Assembly (NCBI RefSeq): GCF_037126465.1
Contig: NC_088205.1
Location: forward strand, 30,859,482-30,923,481
DNA: 64,000 nucleotides
Direction of reading: 5' to 3'
Origin: Ornithodoros turicata
Taxonomy: Eukaryota > Arthropoda > Arachnida > Ixodida > Argasidae
Part shown: positions 33,897 to 45,028 of the stretch, piece after piece
How positions within the stretch are numbered: the first letter of the stretch is position 1
Layout: each line of letters begins with the position of its first letter
The notes under the pieces: model-generated
The model's input: the letters and a program-made list of their open reading frames with translations, nothing else
Told to the model about the DNA's origin: nothing
Databases searched by the model: none
Program-made: the position numbers and the translations under genes

Positions 33897-34520
33897 ACGT
33901 GCTTGTGAGGCATTGCGACGTCTAATATACGTCCTATCGATGTTCCTACCGGATTATAACATACAAAAACATATAGACGAGATTGCAAATCTACTTTTTC
34001 AGCTATTTTGTGTGCATGAATAGCGCAAATTCCGTAGCCCTGGCCGTACCCCACACGACACGGCTTTGGCATTTCTCAGTAGCCTCTATTGGCGTACTGG
34101 ATGGAACATATACTAAAATACCAATAGTAGCGGGATGTTTGTTAAGTGTAGTGGGGCCGAAAACGTTTGTAACGGTGACGAGGATGTGTCTCTGCAATTA
34201 ATTCGTACGTCTGCAATGAGTCAAACTGCCCGCTAACATTTCTGATATTCCTTGCTAACAAATATTATGTTTGGAATTCAGGCTATTGTCTATGATGAGG
34301 TTACCTACTGAGTGGCGCTGTCAAACTGAGAGGTTTCCTGTGTTGGTGGAAGAGTGCTGCGTAGATACTTTGCAGAGAGCAGGACGTGAACAAATGGAAA
34401 ACCTTGCTTTTACTCGTTCTCCAATTTCTCACGTTCTCGCAAGATAGATTCGCTTTCTTCTAGCGCTATACGTAGAAATTACTATTCAATTGATAGTCGA
34501 AACAACGTTTCGTAAACATA
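33897..34520 (-). repeat. Right arm of the 624-bp inverted repeat
   Basis: Inverse complement of 33048-33671 with only occasional differences (for example ACATATxAAAAACAT against ATATGTTGTTGTATGT). Confidence 0.9.
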
Positions 34521-34536
34521 CGTCTATATTATCGTA

Positions 34537-34795
34537 TGTTAATCCGGTAGGAACATCGACTGGACGTATATTAGACGTCGCAATGCCTCACAGGCACGTC
34601 CACCGGATGTGACAAATGTCTAGCTGTTACATCCCAAGGATATCCATTTATACAGTTATGGATGAGCTTCCGACGATCCATAGTACATCCATTCCACGTT
34701 AGCTGGATATATCCGGATGTCTACTAGACATCCCAAATGTCTTAGATGTTTGGATCTTTCTGGTATGTCTAATAGACGTTTGTGGTTTACTGGGG
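34537..34795 (+). repeat. Third copy of the GGTTTACTGGG MITE
   Basis: Direct, diverged copy of 33614-33861: AATCCGGTAGGAACATCGAC at the start, CAGTTATGGATGAGCTTCCG in the middle, GTTTGTGGTTTACTGGGG at the end. It lies immediately outside the right arm. Confidence 0.8.
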
Positions 34796-35934
34796 AGAGA
34801 GAATATCATGCAGCGAGCAACGACCTTACATTGTACTTGTACAAGAAAGCAGACTTGGGCAAGAGCTTGCGATGTCCTGATAAGCCATCCATCGGCACTG
34901 TTTGGTTTCTTAGCCGGCGCGGTGTGAGCCTCTGAATTTCACGGGAAGGGCATGCGACTCGAAACTGAAGAGTACCTTGGAGCATGGGCGGAGTCTCAGG
35001 GAGAGGGGGGGGGGCTGTTGCCCCCTCGCCTGGCTTCCAGAATCGTAGGGCCTCTAAGCCAAGACAATGTAGTTGCGGGCACAGTTGACGCACCACAACC
35101 CCACATTCTGCCCTGCCCCCCCTTCCCCTCGAAAAAATCCTAAGGTGCGCAGCGAGCGTCAGCACATCTATGTAAACAATCTTACTCTAGTTCACTGTAA
35201 CACTGTAACTTGCCATTTCCGCGACCAAGCGCTCCCGTGCATTGGATAGGCCGGTAAGCACACCAGTCATTCTAGCTCACTATAGTTCACGGTCTTTTAC
35301 CCTTGTCTCACAGAGTTGTTTATTGGGAGATTTTGGCCATTGGGAGCGAGCGCATCATTTGATCTCACACAGCAGGCGGCGCCAAGTGCTGCCATTTTGG
35401 AACGGAGCTACCGTCTTGAAACCTCTCCGTGCTTTTTCCTTCCGCCATTTTGGAGTGAGGGTGCAGCCTTGAAATCTTTTCTTTATAACTATGGCTGCGT
35501 TCCAATACCCCGGTTAGTCGACTGCCTAGCGGTCTAACCGGAAGTGCCGCCATGTTAAGTCTCGTTCCAAATCTTGTCAAGTCCGCTACTCAGTCGGCTA
35601 CCGCCTAGTGCGCATGATGCGCCAGACCATCTGACAACCGGGATGGAGACGCGCGTTGACGGTACCAGCGTGCCCGCTGTTTATGCTGGCTTTAAATGTA
35701 AAGTTGCACATAGTGGTATGTTTTTTTTAAAACTGCGTAGAAAGTTGCAACACATGTTTAGTCGTGAATGTGACAGTTTATGCACGATGTCCTACAAACT
35801 TAGCGCATTTGAGTCCTGCTGCGCTTGCGCCGTACGCATGTCTTGTGTAAGACTTCACAGTCCTATCTCTTCTTAAAACCCTAGAATAAGGCTCGTGCCC
35901 CATTCCTCTTCCTCTTTATTCACCTGTCGGCACC
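34796..35934. other. No supported gene
   Basis: Open frames on both strands (34806-35165, 35242-35876) are short and domainless. A G run is at about 35007. GTTCCAATACCCCGGTTAGTC and CTCGTTCCAAATCTTGTCAAG near 35500-35580 look like diverged repeat ends. Confidence 0.4.
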
Positions 35935-36604
35935 TTACATAGGCCCCGGGGTGCTGGTTTCGTCCCTCCTGGGATGATATTTGCATATATTGCAGATTGG
36001 GGCTATGTGCATGTGACCATCAGGAGTGACATAACCAATGGTCTTAAGTATGCCTTGTTTCGATGCCGTTTGGGTAACAGTGTATGGGCCTTGTGGTGTA
36101 GTTCTCATCCCAGGTAGGCGCCTCTGTACTAGGATAAGATCGCCGAGTTTGATGTCCGGGATGCGATTGCTGTGACGACGGTCGAAGTGTAGCTGCATAG
36201 CTAGCCTGTACTTGTTGATCTGATCCAAGTTGTTGCGCTTCTAGGTTAGAATGATTGTATCACTGATGCCTAAATCCTGATCAGCATGGAGAATAGGTGA
36301 GCGGCCATGTAGAGCAAGGTAGGGAGAGCACCCTATAGCTTGGTTGTGGGAACGATTACGATGATGCATTGCAGCTTCCAAACATGATTTCCAACCACCG
36401 GGAAAATCAGGATACATGTGTATAAACTGCTTGATATCGCGGATAGCACGCTCAGCCATTCCGTTTGCCGCAGGGTGGTAGGGAGCTGTGAACTTCAACT
36501 GGATATGTCGTTCTTGGGCCCACGTGGCTAGACGCTTGCTTGTGAACGCAGGTTGATTGTCACAGATGATGGTTACAACGTTATGAGCTAAAGACTTATA
36601 AAAT
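35935..36604 (-). pseudogene. Retroviral-type integrase fragment (LTR retrotransposon)
   Basis: Minus strand from about 36585: VVTIICDNQPAFTSKRLATW carries the second Asp of a DDE integrase, followed by TAPYHPAANGMAERAIRDIK with the catalytic Glu, then a C-terminal domain with DIKLGDLILVQRRLPG and GPYTVTQTA. One in-frame stop at 36241-36243 separates the two parts, which share a frame. The first Asp and everything upstream are missing, cut at a sharp junction near 36604. A purine-rich AAGAGGAAGAGGAATGGGG follows the stop on the minus strand at about 35910 and may be a polypurine tract. Ty3/gypsy is likeliest, but it is clearly different from the gypsy at the window end. Confidence 0.8.
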
Positions 36605-37644
36605 TAAAGTATGGCCTTTCCATTTGTAGTGCCCAGATGCTATGGCACTAAAATAATGTGATAGTTTTTCTGTATGGCTACGGGAAATCTCGAGTATATT
36701 TTTGTGAATTGGATCTACGTTTATGTGTAACCTGCGCTGATCTGCTTATTATAATTAATATAACATATCTTCCATTGTGTTTATGCATAACGCTCATCTT
36801 CATTGTATATTGGTTAAGCACTTCTGATGGCGGTTGTGTGATCCGCTTCTCCCAAAATCTGATTGCCACTTGGAAATTATTTCATATACGTTTCTGTGCA
36901 GTGTGTTAGGAAGATTACGTGATTAGAAATGTAGACTTGGCCTGCACGTCATGCTAGTAAAATCTTTCGTTTGCATTGTGGCATCTGATAATAGATTCCC
37001 TTTTCGCGAAGGCTTCGTATTATCTCCCAGGCACTGAACCCGAATGCGATTGTAAAAGTTGTCGCGAACGCTTTGACTTATCCCGCCGCAATCAGTTATC
37101 TTGCCTTATTTCCCGTTTTGCCCTATCTTGGACGGCTCATTTTTCCTATCCAGTCATACAAACGGACAATTGTATTGACAAAAATATTTATTTATTTGTT
37201 CCGCACTCCAATCGGATTGCTTGTCAAAGACGCCTTTTCTTCTTCTTTTACTACGTCTGGGCTAGTGCAACTGATTGAGAAATATACATGCACTGTGGAA
37301 TTTAATTCATGAAATATGATAAGTTTTCACATTAGATTAGTGATCCTTTTTTGTAATCATAGACTGATGTATCATGCCTCTAAAATTCAATGACCGATCC
37401 TTCTCCGTCAATTCTATCCTTTGGGTGATGAAGTTGTACAGAGTGTAGTCGGGGATAAAACCTATTTGATGGCTAGCTCTGATTCCACATTAGAATTTTT
37501 GCACACAGTATGGAATATTCGTCTCTTTAGCAATCTTCAATCTAATCATAAGCTGTTTTCGTTACGTAGAATACATTACAATGATGACAAAGAATACAAT
37601 TATTATTTCAATTATATGCTTGTTTATTTCGATAAATTACAGTT
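36605..37644. other. AT-rich DNA, no supported gene
   Basis: Start of a markedly AT-rich block that runs to about 41 kb. Plus-strand frames at 36976-37278, 37073-37312 and 37421-37660 overlap or lack domains; the last ends 15 bases into the minus-strand ORF that follows. They may be chance in AT-rich DNA. Confidence 0.4.
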
Positions 37645-37992
37645 CTATTTCAAACTCTGAAGTTTTCGTTTGTTGTCTTCATTGATGAATTCCGAAGACA
37701 TTAAATAGTTTAATCTGATTATTGGACGCTTGAATCCAGCGTTGATTAACGCAGGCGCTATGTTGTCGCCGTGTTTGTATTGCTTCAACAACTTGCACTT
37801 TGTCGCGATGAACTTGCACAATCTCTTATTGATGTTTTCTTTCTTTGTATGAAGTCTCTTGAATGGCGTACAAGAGAGTATTAGATGAAAATCGTCCGGT
37901 GGTCCACCACAATTGATATGTTTGTTGAGCTTCAATAAGTGATGATACATCAGACCTTGCACGACAATATTGAACTTGTGCTCATTCGACAT
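37645..37992 (-). CDS. Hypothetical protein, AT-rich cassette, ORF b
   Basis: ATG-initiated frame of 115 codons: basic (many Lys/Asn), one Cys-poor core with INCGGPPDDFHLI, and HGDNIAPALINAGFKRP. I do not recognise it. It begins 65 bases after the stop of ORF a on the same strand and in the same frame, tighter than any host gene spacing here. Base composition is AT-rich, unlike the flanking TEs. No signal peptide or membrane segment. It could be a piece of an integrated viral or mobile genome, or a chance frame; the clean ATG and length argue weakly for coding. Confidence 0.4.
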   Translation of the reverse strand: MSNEHKFNIVVQGLMYHHLLKLNKHINCGGPPDDFHLILSCTPFKRLHTKKENINKRLCKFIATKCKLLKQYKHGDNIAPALINAGFKRPIIRLNYLMSSEFINEDNKRKLQSLK

Positions 37993-38058
37993 CGCTGACT
38001 GGTAGAATAAAATAAATGTGTAGAGGCTCTAGGGTGGAATATATCACGTGATAGGATT

Positions 38059-38487
38059 TTATGTACTTTCCATCTCAGATATGTGTAATTTCAACAAATC
38101 CGTAATGAATCGTGCGATATAGACCGCTTGTATAGGATAATTTGATCCGACTGCTTTCTTGATGAACGCAATGCCCATTGCAATGATTACAATTACATCT
38201 GGTCTAGTGTATTTCAATTCTTCGTTAGCAAACCTCAAAAACTCCGCCGCCAATCCCAGTGGCCCTTCCGACGTTGATGTGCAGATATTTTTATAAGTAT
38301 TGTAGATTCGGCATATAAATTCTTGCACCTTCAGTTCTGTAGTTTGTACCATATCTCCGAATACGACCATGTCTAGGACGTATTGAAATGCAGCGATAAT
38401 GAAATTGTTTCGCGGCTCCTCCTTTTCGAAGCAGTTTTTTATCACATCTTCCCATGACTTATGGTATCGAGTACAAAATCTGTCCAT
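38059..38487 (-). CDS. Hypothetical protein, AT-rich cassette, ORF a
   Basis: Start chosen at ATG 38487 (MDRFCTRYHKSWEDV), with A at -3 and G at +4; the frame stays open six codons further upstream without another ATG. 142 residues, no internal stop, apparently all-helical: amphipathic runs such as NFIIAAFQYVLDMVVFGDMV and a second hydrophobic stretch DVIVIIAMGIAFIKKAV. No motif I can name. Compact helical folds of this size occur among small viral regulators, but that is a remark on shape, not a match. Same strand as ORF b, 65 bases apart, no poly(A) signal between. Confidence 0.45.
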   Translation of the reverse strand: MDRFCTRYHKSWEDVIKNCFEKEEPRNNFIIAAFQYVLDMVVFGDMVQTTELKVQEFICRIYNTYKNICTSTSEGPLGLAAEFLRFANEELKYTRPDVIVIIAMGIAFIKKAVGSNYPIQAVYIARFITDLLKLHISEMEST

Positions 38488-38505
38488 CTTTTCAATGTAG
38501 AGCAA

Positions 38506-39079
38506 TTGTCTCTTCTGTTTTCAAGTGCGCGTCTACACTTAATTAAAAGCACATCCATGTTTATTTTATTGATTCAAATTTTATTATCTGGTTTAGAATG
38601 CTATAATCTCCACCTGTCGTGAAAATTATTGTTTTGATTTTGTTTCAAGTATTGACTCGACTGATATTCTATGAGTTGTGAACTTACTGCCTGAAATAAT
38701 TATTGTCTTGTATTTGTTTCAATTGTTCACTCGATTGACATAAGTAAGTACCTCTGAGTTGGGAATGCCTCATAACTCTGAGTTGCATTTCACATTTGAT
38801 ATTTCTGTGTGGTTCATTAGAAATTTCTGTTGCAAGATATTACAAAAATTGATGTAATTAAATTTGTTTCTCGTTTTCTGATTGAGTATCGTTGCTACCA
38901 ATTAATAATTTGGACTTTCTCTACATGTTCAATAACAATATCGCATCTCAATACAAGCTTAGTCGACTTGACAACCACTTTGACGAAAGATTTCCGTCTC
39001 AAGGAAAGGATGCGAAAAGATAGTGATCCCCGCGAGTGATATCGACATCTATTTGCGCTGCACAGTAAAATATATCGCC
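38506..39079. other. AT-rich DNA, no supported gene
   Basis: Upstream side of the two-ORF cassette. GTATTGACTCGACTGATAT and GTTCACTCGATTGACATAAG (about 38648 and 38726) are loosely repeated. No clear TATA or start signal. Confidence 0.4.
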
Positions 39080-39080
39080 T

Positions 39081-39420
39081 GTTCTCACTTGGCGACGCCC
39101 GACGCGACGTCCTGAGCGGGCGGCGGAAATAGACGTGCATTTCCGGAGTCGGGAGAGGAGAGACGGGAGAGACGTCGAGCCAAAAAAATTGCCATGCCGG
39201 TCTCTTTCACGACGTCGGCGAGAGGTGGCGAGAACGATACACTGACGACCAATAAGATGACAGAGAAAGGCCACGCCTCTTCAGTTTTCGTCTGCTTTGG
39301 GCGACGGAATGCCACTGTGGTGGGAACATGAAAATCATGCGCCTTGACGGGGCGGCGGAAATGCCCGTCTACTTCCGCCGTCCGTTCACGACGCCGCGTC
39401 GGGCGTCGCCAAGTGAGAAC
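39081..39420. mobile_element. CpG-rich MITE in AT-rich surroundings
   Basis: GTTCTCACTTGGCGACGCCC at 39081-39100 is mirrored by GGGCGTCGCCAAGTGAGAAC at 39401-39420, and the match extends over GACGCG/CGCGTC. GCGGCGGAAAT appears inside both halves. 340 bp, no ORF shared with other elements. Target duplication not clear. Confidence 0.8.
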
Positions 39421-39567
39421 TGGCCATTATCTGACCTCTAGAGCGCCTCGTTTGCTGGACGAAGTAACATAGCCCCTAACCCTTTGAGTGATAAAGCATG
39501 CGCGGTGCTATGGTCACATAGATAGAGACATAAAGTCTCCCGGCTTTGAGGAAAAGAGTGAAAACAG

Positions 39568-40310
39568 TGTTCCGTAGTCTTCCATACATCTATTGGCACC
39601 CGTCTTCAACAAATCAGGGCAGATATCATTAGTTCTGTTTGTTGGCTAGGAGCGTGCTATGTGGAGAAGTTCATTTTTAACATATCGTTTTTCTGATGAG
39701 TTCTATTTTTTCTTCTGATTTTCTGAATGATAGATTACTATGTTGTTTTGATTAGGAATATCTTCTTTGTAGTGGTATAGATTTCATTTCCTCTTGTGTT
39801 CGTGTCGTTCTTGTCGTTCGTGTTCCGTGGTCTTCCATACATCTATTGGCAGCCGTCTTCAACAAATCAGGGCAGATATCATCAGATCTGGTTGTTGGCT
39901 AGGACCGTGCTATGTGGTGAAGTTCATTTTTAACATACCTATTTTCTGATGAGTTTGATTTTTTCTTCTGATTTTCTGAATGATAGATTACTACGTTGTT
40001 TTGATTAGGAATATCTTCTTTGTAGCGGTATAGATTTTATTTCCTCTTGTGTTCGTGTCATTCGTGTTCCGTGGTCTTCCATACATCTATTGGCACCCGT
40101 CTTCAACAAATCAGGGCAGATATCATTAGTTCTGTTTGTTGGCTAGGAGCGTGCTATGTGGTGAAGTTCATTTGTAACATGTCTATTTTCTGATGCGTTT
40201 GATTTTTTCTTCTGATTTTCTGAATGATAGATTACTATGTTGTTTTGATTAGGAATATCTTCATTGTGGTGGTGTAGATTTTATTTCCTCTTGTGTTCGT
40301 GTCCCATAGT
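39568..40310 (+). repeat. Three-copy tandem repeat, about 245-253 bp units
   Basis: Units begin TGTTCCGTxGTCTTCCATAC at 39568, 39821 and 40065 and share CAAATCAGGGCAGATATCAT, GTTGGCTAGGA, TTCTGAATGATAGATTACTA and TTCCTCTTGTGTTCGTGTC. Units are closely similar, so the triplication is fairly recent. No coding frame. Confidence 0.92.
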
Positions 40311-41590
40311 CCTCCAGGGTCTCTGCTGTTCACAGTTAATTACATACAACTATCAGAACTTCCCGCTATTGCACTGATCGTTCTCACGTATAGGAATATT
40401 AGACTTTTTATAACACAGCTTATAATTTTGTTTATAATCATATTGATTAAGAATATCTTCTTTGATTAAATGTGTTGATCGTTTCGATATGGTGTAGCTA
40501 TTATTTCCCTACATGTTGGATGATTTGTTATATATTAATGCTATGTGTTGATCGTGTTGATTCGAATTATTGCCTTATGTCTGCGCTATTCACTTCAATA
40601 GAAATTGATTAATTAAATTTGTGTCATATTGGAATATTAAACTTAGCTTCCATATTGTGCTCGAAATTACTTACATCTATCAGGTTCTCACATCTCAGGC
40701 TTTTTATAATAAAACTTGTAATTTTGATTGTAATCGTATTGATTAAGAACATCTTTGATTAAATGTGTTATCACTTCTGATTCATTGAAAACTTGTGTGT
40801 ATGATTACAGTTAATAAAAAATATTGTGTTTGATCTGTGATAGCTATTCAATGCTATTGTGTCATACCTTTAATAAGTATATTCTCTGTTACGTATATTG
40901 TTTCTTCTGTTTTTCCCATTCACGCAGAGTCATAACATAATTTCTGATGACTTTAATAAATATATTTTCACTTGTACTTTTTGTGTATGGCTATCTTTTG
41001 CATGTCTATACTTGCATGTAAACAGTCTACTGCACACCTGTTGTAGCTGGAAAAAATTAGCGATTCAAGTCGGCTCAGGCTGAAAAATGACGAAAGAAGT
41101 CGGCCCAGGCTGAAAAATGTGAGGGTAAGCGCGCACGCAGCCCTCCCCCCGCCGATAAGCACGCGGACAACCCTCCGCACACGAAAATACGCGCATGGCT
41201 CAGGGGCAGGGGTGCCGTAGTTTGGACCCCATGTTGTTTCTGACCGCCCTATTACTACTGGTAGGACTGTGGATAATTTCGACCGAATATGCCAGTTGTT
41301 ACCTTGAAATGTCCCCGTACCCCCGCGGCTCCCCTTTCATTCTGGCCATGTGGGCGGAACGATGACGGGTTCGACGTCACGGCGAGCCCCAATGGCAGCC
41401 CAGGCAGCAAAATATCAAAGAATGGCCAAACTCTCCCTATAAACGGCTCTGTAGTCTTTATGCGTAAAGCGCCATCTGTATTCTGTAGTGAGCACAGAGA
41501 CCCAGCCACTTCAAGATAAAAGACCAGCGCACAAACGTGTAGGAAATGGTCTAGTAGGCATGCAAAATTTACAACGTGTTGCAAAAGACA
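40311..41590. other. No supported gene
   Basis: AT-rich to about 41.0 kb, with GATTAAGAATATCTTCTTTG-like words at 40443 and 40740. AAGTCGGCxCAGGCTGAAAAATG occurs twice at 41068 and 41098. Beyond 41.15 kb composition returns to the window norm, towards the zinc-finger gene's 3' end. Confidence 0.4.
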
Positions 41591-41597
41591 GTAAAAC

Positions 41598-41603
41598 TTT
41601 ATT
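41598..41603 (-). promoter_or_regulatory. Candidate poly(A) signal of the zinc-finger gene
   Basis: AATAAA on the minus strand inside GAGCAATAAAGTTTTACTG, with a T/G-rich stretch just beyond. It would give the zinc-finger transcript a 3' UTR of about 2 kb from the stop at 43597. Other AATAAA-like words exist, so the choice is a guess from context. Confidence 0.4.
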
Positions 41604-43596
41604 GCTCAGTCACAAAAACAGTTCCCTTTCGAATGATACTGTAAATGTTGCATAAATATCTGCAAGGCACTGATGGATGAAAACTCCCTACTAGAATGAT
41701 TATCATCCTTGTATGAATATTTTGTAGTGATGATACGACCTGCACCCAGCAAGCATGAATGATAGTTTGACAGGATAACATAAAAGACAAGTATGCAAGT
41801 TTCCTAGATGCCACCACCTCTAAGTATCTGGAAAGCAGTACAGCACCATACATTATTCGATTACATGCTGCAGCACATATTATGTATCTTAGCACCGGTT
41901 GAATTCATTCACTGAACATCAAACAAGTCACTATCCATCAAAACTTGCATTACACAATGTCGAAGAGAGTCAAAACTGGAGAAGAACCAACTGCTAAAAT
42001 AGTCACGTTACAAATGCACGAAACATCCATCAAACTGTTGCAAATGCTGAACCTCAAGTGTATTCAAACGCACACGCTACCAGCCATGTATGGTAACATG
42101 GGCGCAACAAATAATGCACGTTGTGTTAGTTTCCGGTAAAATAGGCAACGAGCACTAGATGCAACAAAGTTGTTTACATGTATCTTAAGGCACAAAATGG
42201 AGTTGTTGTTGGTACATTATTGCACGTCACTACACGAAAATCGGCAAGGCACATTTTGTGTTTGATATTGTGTCACAATGCAGCCATTTGAAACAGCTGC
42301 AAGAAAAAAGATAACACTTGAAGTAGCATAATTCGAGCACCAGACGCAATTAAGGCACATTCAATGTCTTCTTCATGTACCCTATGTCATCGCACCACAT
42401 CAACCACATCAAGCAAAATTCCTCAATATATCTTTGACTAAGCTATCGAGCACCACCGGGCTAAGAACGCGTAAAAGGCCTCTAAAATTATGCTAAAAAT
42501 TACACTCTGTCGTGCACCAAAAGCACCACAAAAACATGGAAGCATCTCTCGCGAGCGTGAAACAGCATCAATGCGAGTCTCATGACAAATAACACCTGCC
42601 TGAGACCTGCCAGGCCTGTTACCATCCACCCGAAAAGTTTAGCTGGAATGTTGCTACACATGGTAAATGTATGAAACGGCCACCACTTGCTGGCCTACAC
42701 ATCAGTCTCAGATCATACAGAGCAACCCTTTTGCTTGATTTAATTGTATACACATTGTGACATTTCATTATACTAAAAGTTGCTCTGAGCAGTATTCTAG
42801 CTGAACTTTCTGGGTGCTTTGTTTGGAACTTGACAAAAACTGTATCCTACATGCGCGAACAAAACATTTATAATGCACTGCAACACATTGAACATGACGA
42901 AGTGTGTTGCATCAGCCTTCTTCTCCCTCCTCTCAGTCAACAAAGGGCAAAGCCAGGATGGAAGTCTGGGGGCACGTGTGGGTTGTACGGACTCCCACGA
43001 GGCAAACGTGATTATATTCAACACACAGAAATACCAACGAAAGACTTCACAATAGCTTCCCGGTTTCAGAGGGGGACACACACACACACATGCCCTCAAC
43101 CCCTGGATCCACCCCTGGAGCCAGTTATCAAGTCACAGGAAGGCATGCACAGGTTTTTACATTAACAAGTATTCTATGGTATAGATAGAAAAGTAAAAAC
43201 ACCCCCTACTCAGTCTTGGAGGTGCACAGCATACGAGATAAGGCACTGAACATGTAAGGCACCAATTTCAAACAACCTTTGAGGGGCTTGATCTTAGTGC
43301 ACAAACATTTTAAGGTATGCAGTGTGAAACCCCAGTGGAATATAATTAACCATATGTGTCGCAAGTGCATTAGTCGAAACAATTTGCTTTGAGCTTCTTC
43401 ATGTGGTTCTTAAGCACTTAACCAGAAGGTTGGGCACTGAGGCACAAATCTATGCAAGATTTTCAGATATTGTAAATCATTCAGTGCAGTATGTATATCA
43501 AATGCTCCAAGAGTAGTTATGGAAAACCAGCATTTCTTTTTTCATGCTAACTTTCGCTCAGCGTTATTGCCTCAGAATTCCAGGCAGTATGGTACG
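41604..43596 (-). other. Probable 3' UTR of the zinc-finger gene
   Basis: No supported ORF, no recognisable TE, and a short (CA)n at 43076-43091. It lies between the stop codon and the poly(A) candidate. Assignment as UTR rests on position only. Confidence 0.35.
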
Positions 43597-44844
43597 TCAG
43601 GCATGCGAATGAGCTATGATGTGGCTGGCAAAATCGTAACGATGCTTGCACAGGTGCCCACACAAGTTGCACCGCCATGGCCGGTGCAAAGAATGCATCC
43701 CTCTGTGCAGCAAGTATAGTGTGCGATCGTAAAACACAACATCACAATAGTGGCAAGCAAAGGCTGTGGGACACCTCATGTCCACACCACTGTCTCCATC
43801 GGCTGTTGATGTTTCAGGAGTGCTTCGTTGCTTCTCATCCAATTTTTCCTCCCCAGGGTGCACCCCAAAGGCCCCTGAAGCCTGAGGGGGAGGGGAGATA
43901 ACAATGCCTAAGTCATTGCCATTAATTGCAGTTGAATTCCACTGTGATGTACTAACAGACAGCAAGGAGTGTTCCTGTGATGGCAATGGCCAAGCTCCTG
44001 TGGTTAATTCTTCTCCATTTTTGTTGCTCGATGCAGTGTCTTCCTCGTCTCCTTCTTTCTCTGCTTCACTGCTGTGAATTTCCGTCTTCACAACAACCAT
44101 GCCTTCGTCCTCATTTTCTTTCGATTCGTCCTGCTGGGTGCGGACATTTGTGATTCTGGGAGATATTTCCTGATATTCGTGCTGCATTTCCGAAGCTGTA
44201 CCAGCCACAGGAGGGCAGTAGGTGTCACCGCCAAGTGTGCCGATTGTCATTTCAGGCTGCTGACTCGGATAGTGGCCAAGCAGAGCGGACAGCCGCATGG
44301 GTGGTGGGGAAGTGGGGCGCAGTGCTCGACGAACGTGGTATGTCATGTAGTGGATTTTTGCTCCACCAGGGGTGGTCGCAACAAAGCCACAGATGCTACA
44401 TATGTTTTCCTTGGGATTGTAGCCAGAAGAGTGATTGTTGGAGAGGTGGCATTTAAGAAGCGGAACGGTAGGGAAGGTCTTGGCGCAGAAAGGACACCGT
44501 AGGGGACGCTGCTTAGAGTGCTTGCGCACAGTATGTTCTACCAGATGGTCCTTGCGGAAGAAACGTCGAGAGCAGAGACGGCACTCAAAGGGACGAATGC
44601 CAGAGTGGCTAAGTTTGTGACGACGCATGTTAGCAAACTGAGTGAACTTCATAAAGCATACATCACACTCGTAAGAACGATTGTCCTGGCGTGTCTCCTC
44701 TGCGGGTGCGGGGTTGCTGCTTTCATTATTTGCGCTGTCATTTTCATGCAGCTCTGAAGTGATTGTTTCGCCCTCATTGCTGTTCAACGTGTCACCGTCT
44801 GCTTCCATGCTTGCCGGCTGCTCCATGTCGTCCTTCAGTGACTG
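43597..44844 (-). CDS. Ikaros/hunchback-like C2H2 zinc-finger transcription factor, main exon
   Basis: About 415 codons to a TGA at 43597-43599. Counting from the upstream TTG at 44850: an acidic, Asn/Glu-rich N-terminus, then four C2H2 fingers at about residues 62-82, 90-111, 119-140 and 151-172 (first YECDVCFMKF, second FECRLCSRRF), a Pro/Ser/Glu-rich linker to about 360, and a C-terminal finger pair at 366-386 (CHYCDVVFYDRTLYLLHRG) and 394-414 (CNLCGHLCKHRYDFASHI). Four DNA-binding fingers plus a distant terminal pair is the Ikaros/hunchback plan, in which the last two fingers mediate dimerisation. Nuclear regulator; targets cannot be read from sequence. The exon start is set by a splice acceptor (pyrimidine tract then TTTGCAG ending at 44845), phase 0. 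If not spliced, ATG 44826 would be the first start. No lesion: the only clearly intact host gene here. Confidence 0.85.
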   Translation of the reverse strand, partial: QSLKDDMEQPASMEADGDTLNSNEGETITSELHENDSANNESSNPAPAEETRQDNRSYECDVCFMKFTQFANMRRHKLSHSGIRPFECRLCSRRFFRKDHLVEHTVRKHSKQRPLRCPFCAKTFPTVPLLKCHLSNNHSSGYNPKENICSICGFVATTPGGAKIHYMTYHVRRALRPTSPPPMRLSALLGHYPSQQPEMTIGTLGGDTYCPPVAGTASEMQHEYQEISPRITNVRTQQDESKENEDEGMVVVKTEIHSSEAEKEGDEEDTASSNKNGEELTTGAWPLPSQEHSLLSVSTSQWNSTAINGNDLGIVISPPPQASGAFGVHPGEEKLDEKQRSTPETSTADGDSGVDMRCPTAFACHYCDVVFYDRTLYLLHRGMHSLHRPWRCNLCGHLCKHRYDFASHIIAHSHA

Positions 44845-45028
44845 CTGCAAAGTAAGGAAGTACCTTCAGAACGGTAGCAACACTGTCCCCTGATAACAAT
44901 ACACAAAATACTCTGAGTGCCTGTGTGAGTGCTTCTTGAAACGAAATATATTCTGCATTTTCTGCCCAGAAAGGAGAAACATAAGAAGCATTACCCTTTG
45001 TGCTAACAACTAACTCCAAGTTATAAGA

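Noticed and set aside
33367..34201. Twin 72-codon frames on opposite strands
   Set aside because: Product of the inverted repeat arms; no domain, no independent support.
36976..37660. Plus-strand frames in the AT-rich block as genes
   Set aside because: They overlap each other, lack domains and have poor starts; not supported beyond chance for AT-rich sequence.
39568..40310. CRISPR-like direct repeats
   Set aside because: Three long units without spacers in a eukaryotic genome; a tandem duplication.
43677..44757. Several plus-strand frames opposite the zinc-finger exon
   Set aside because: They are antisense shadows of the minus-strand C2H2 coding sequence and have no domains.
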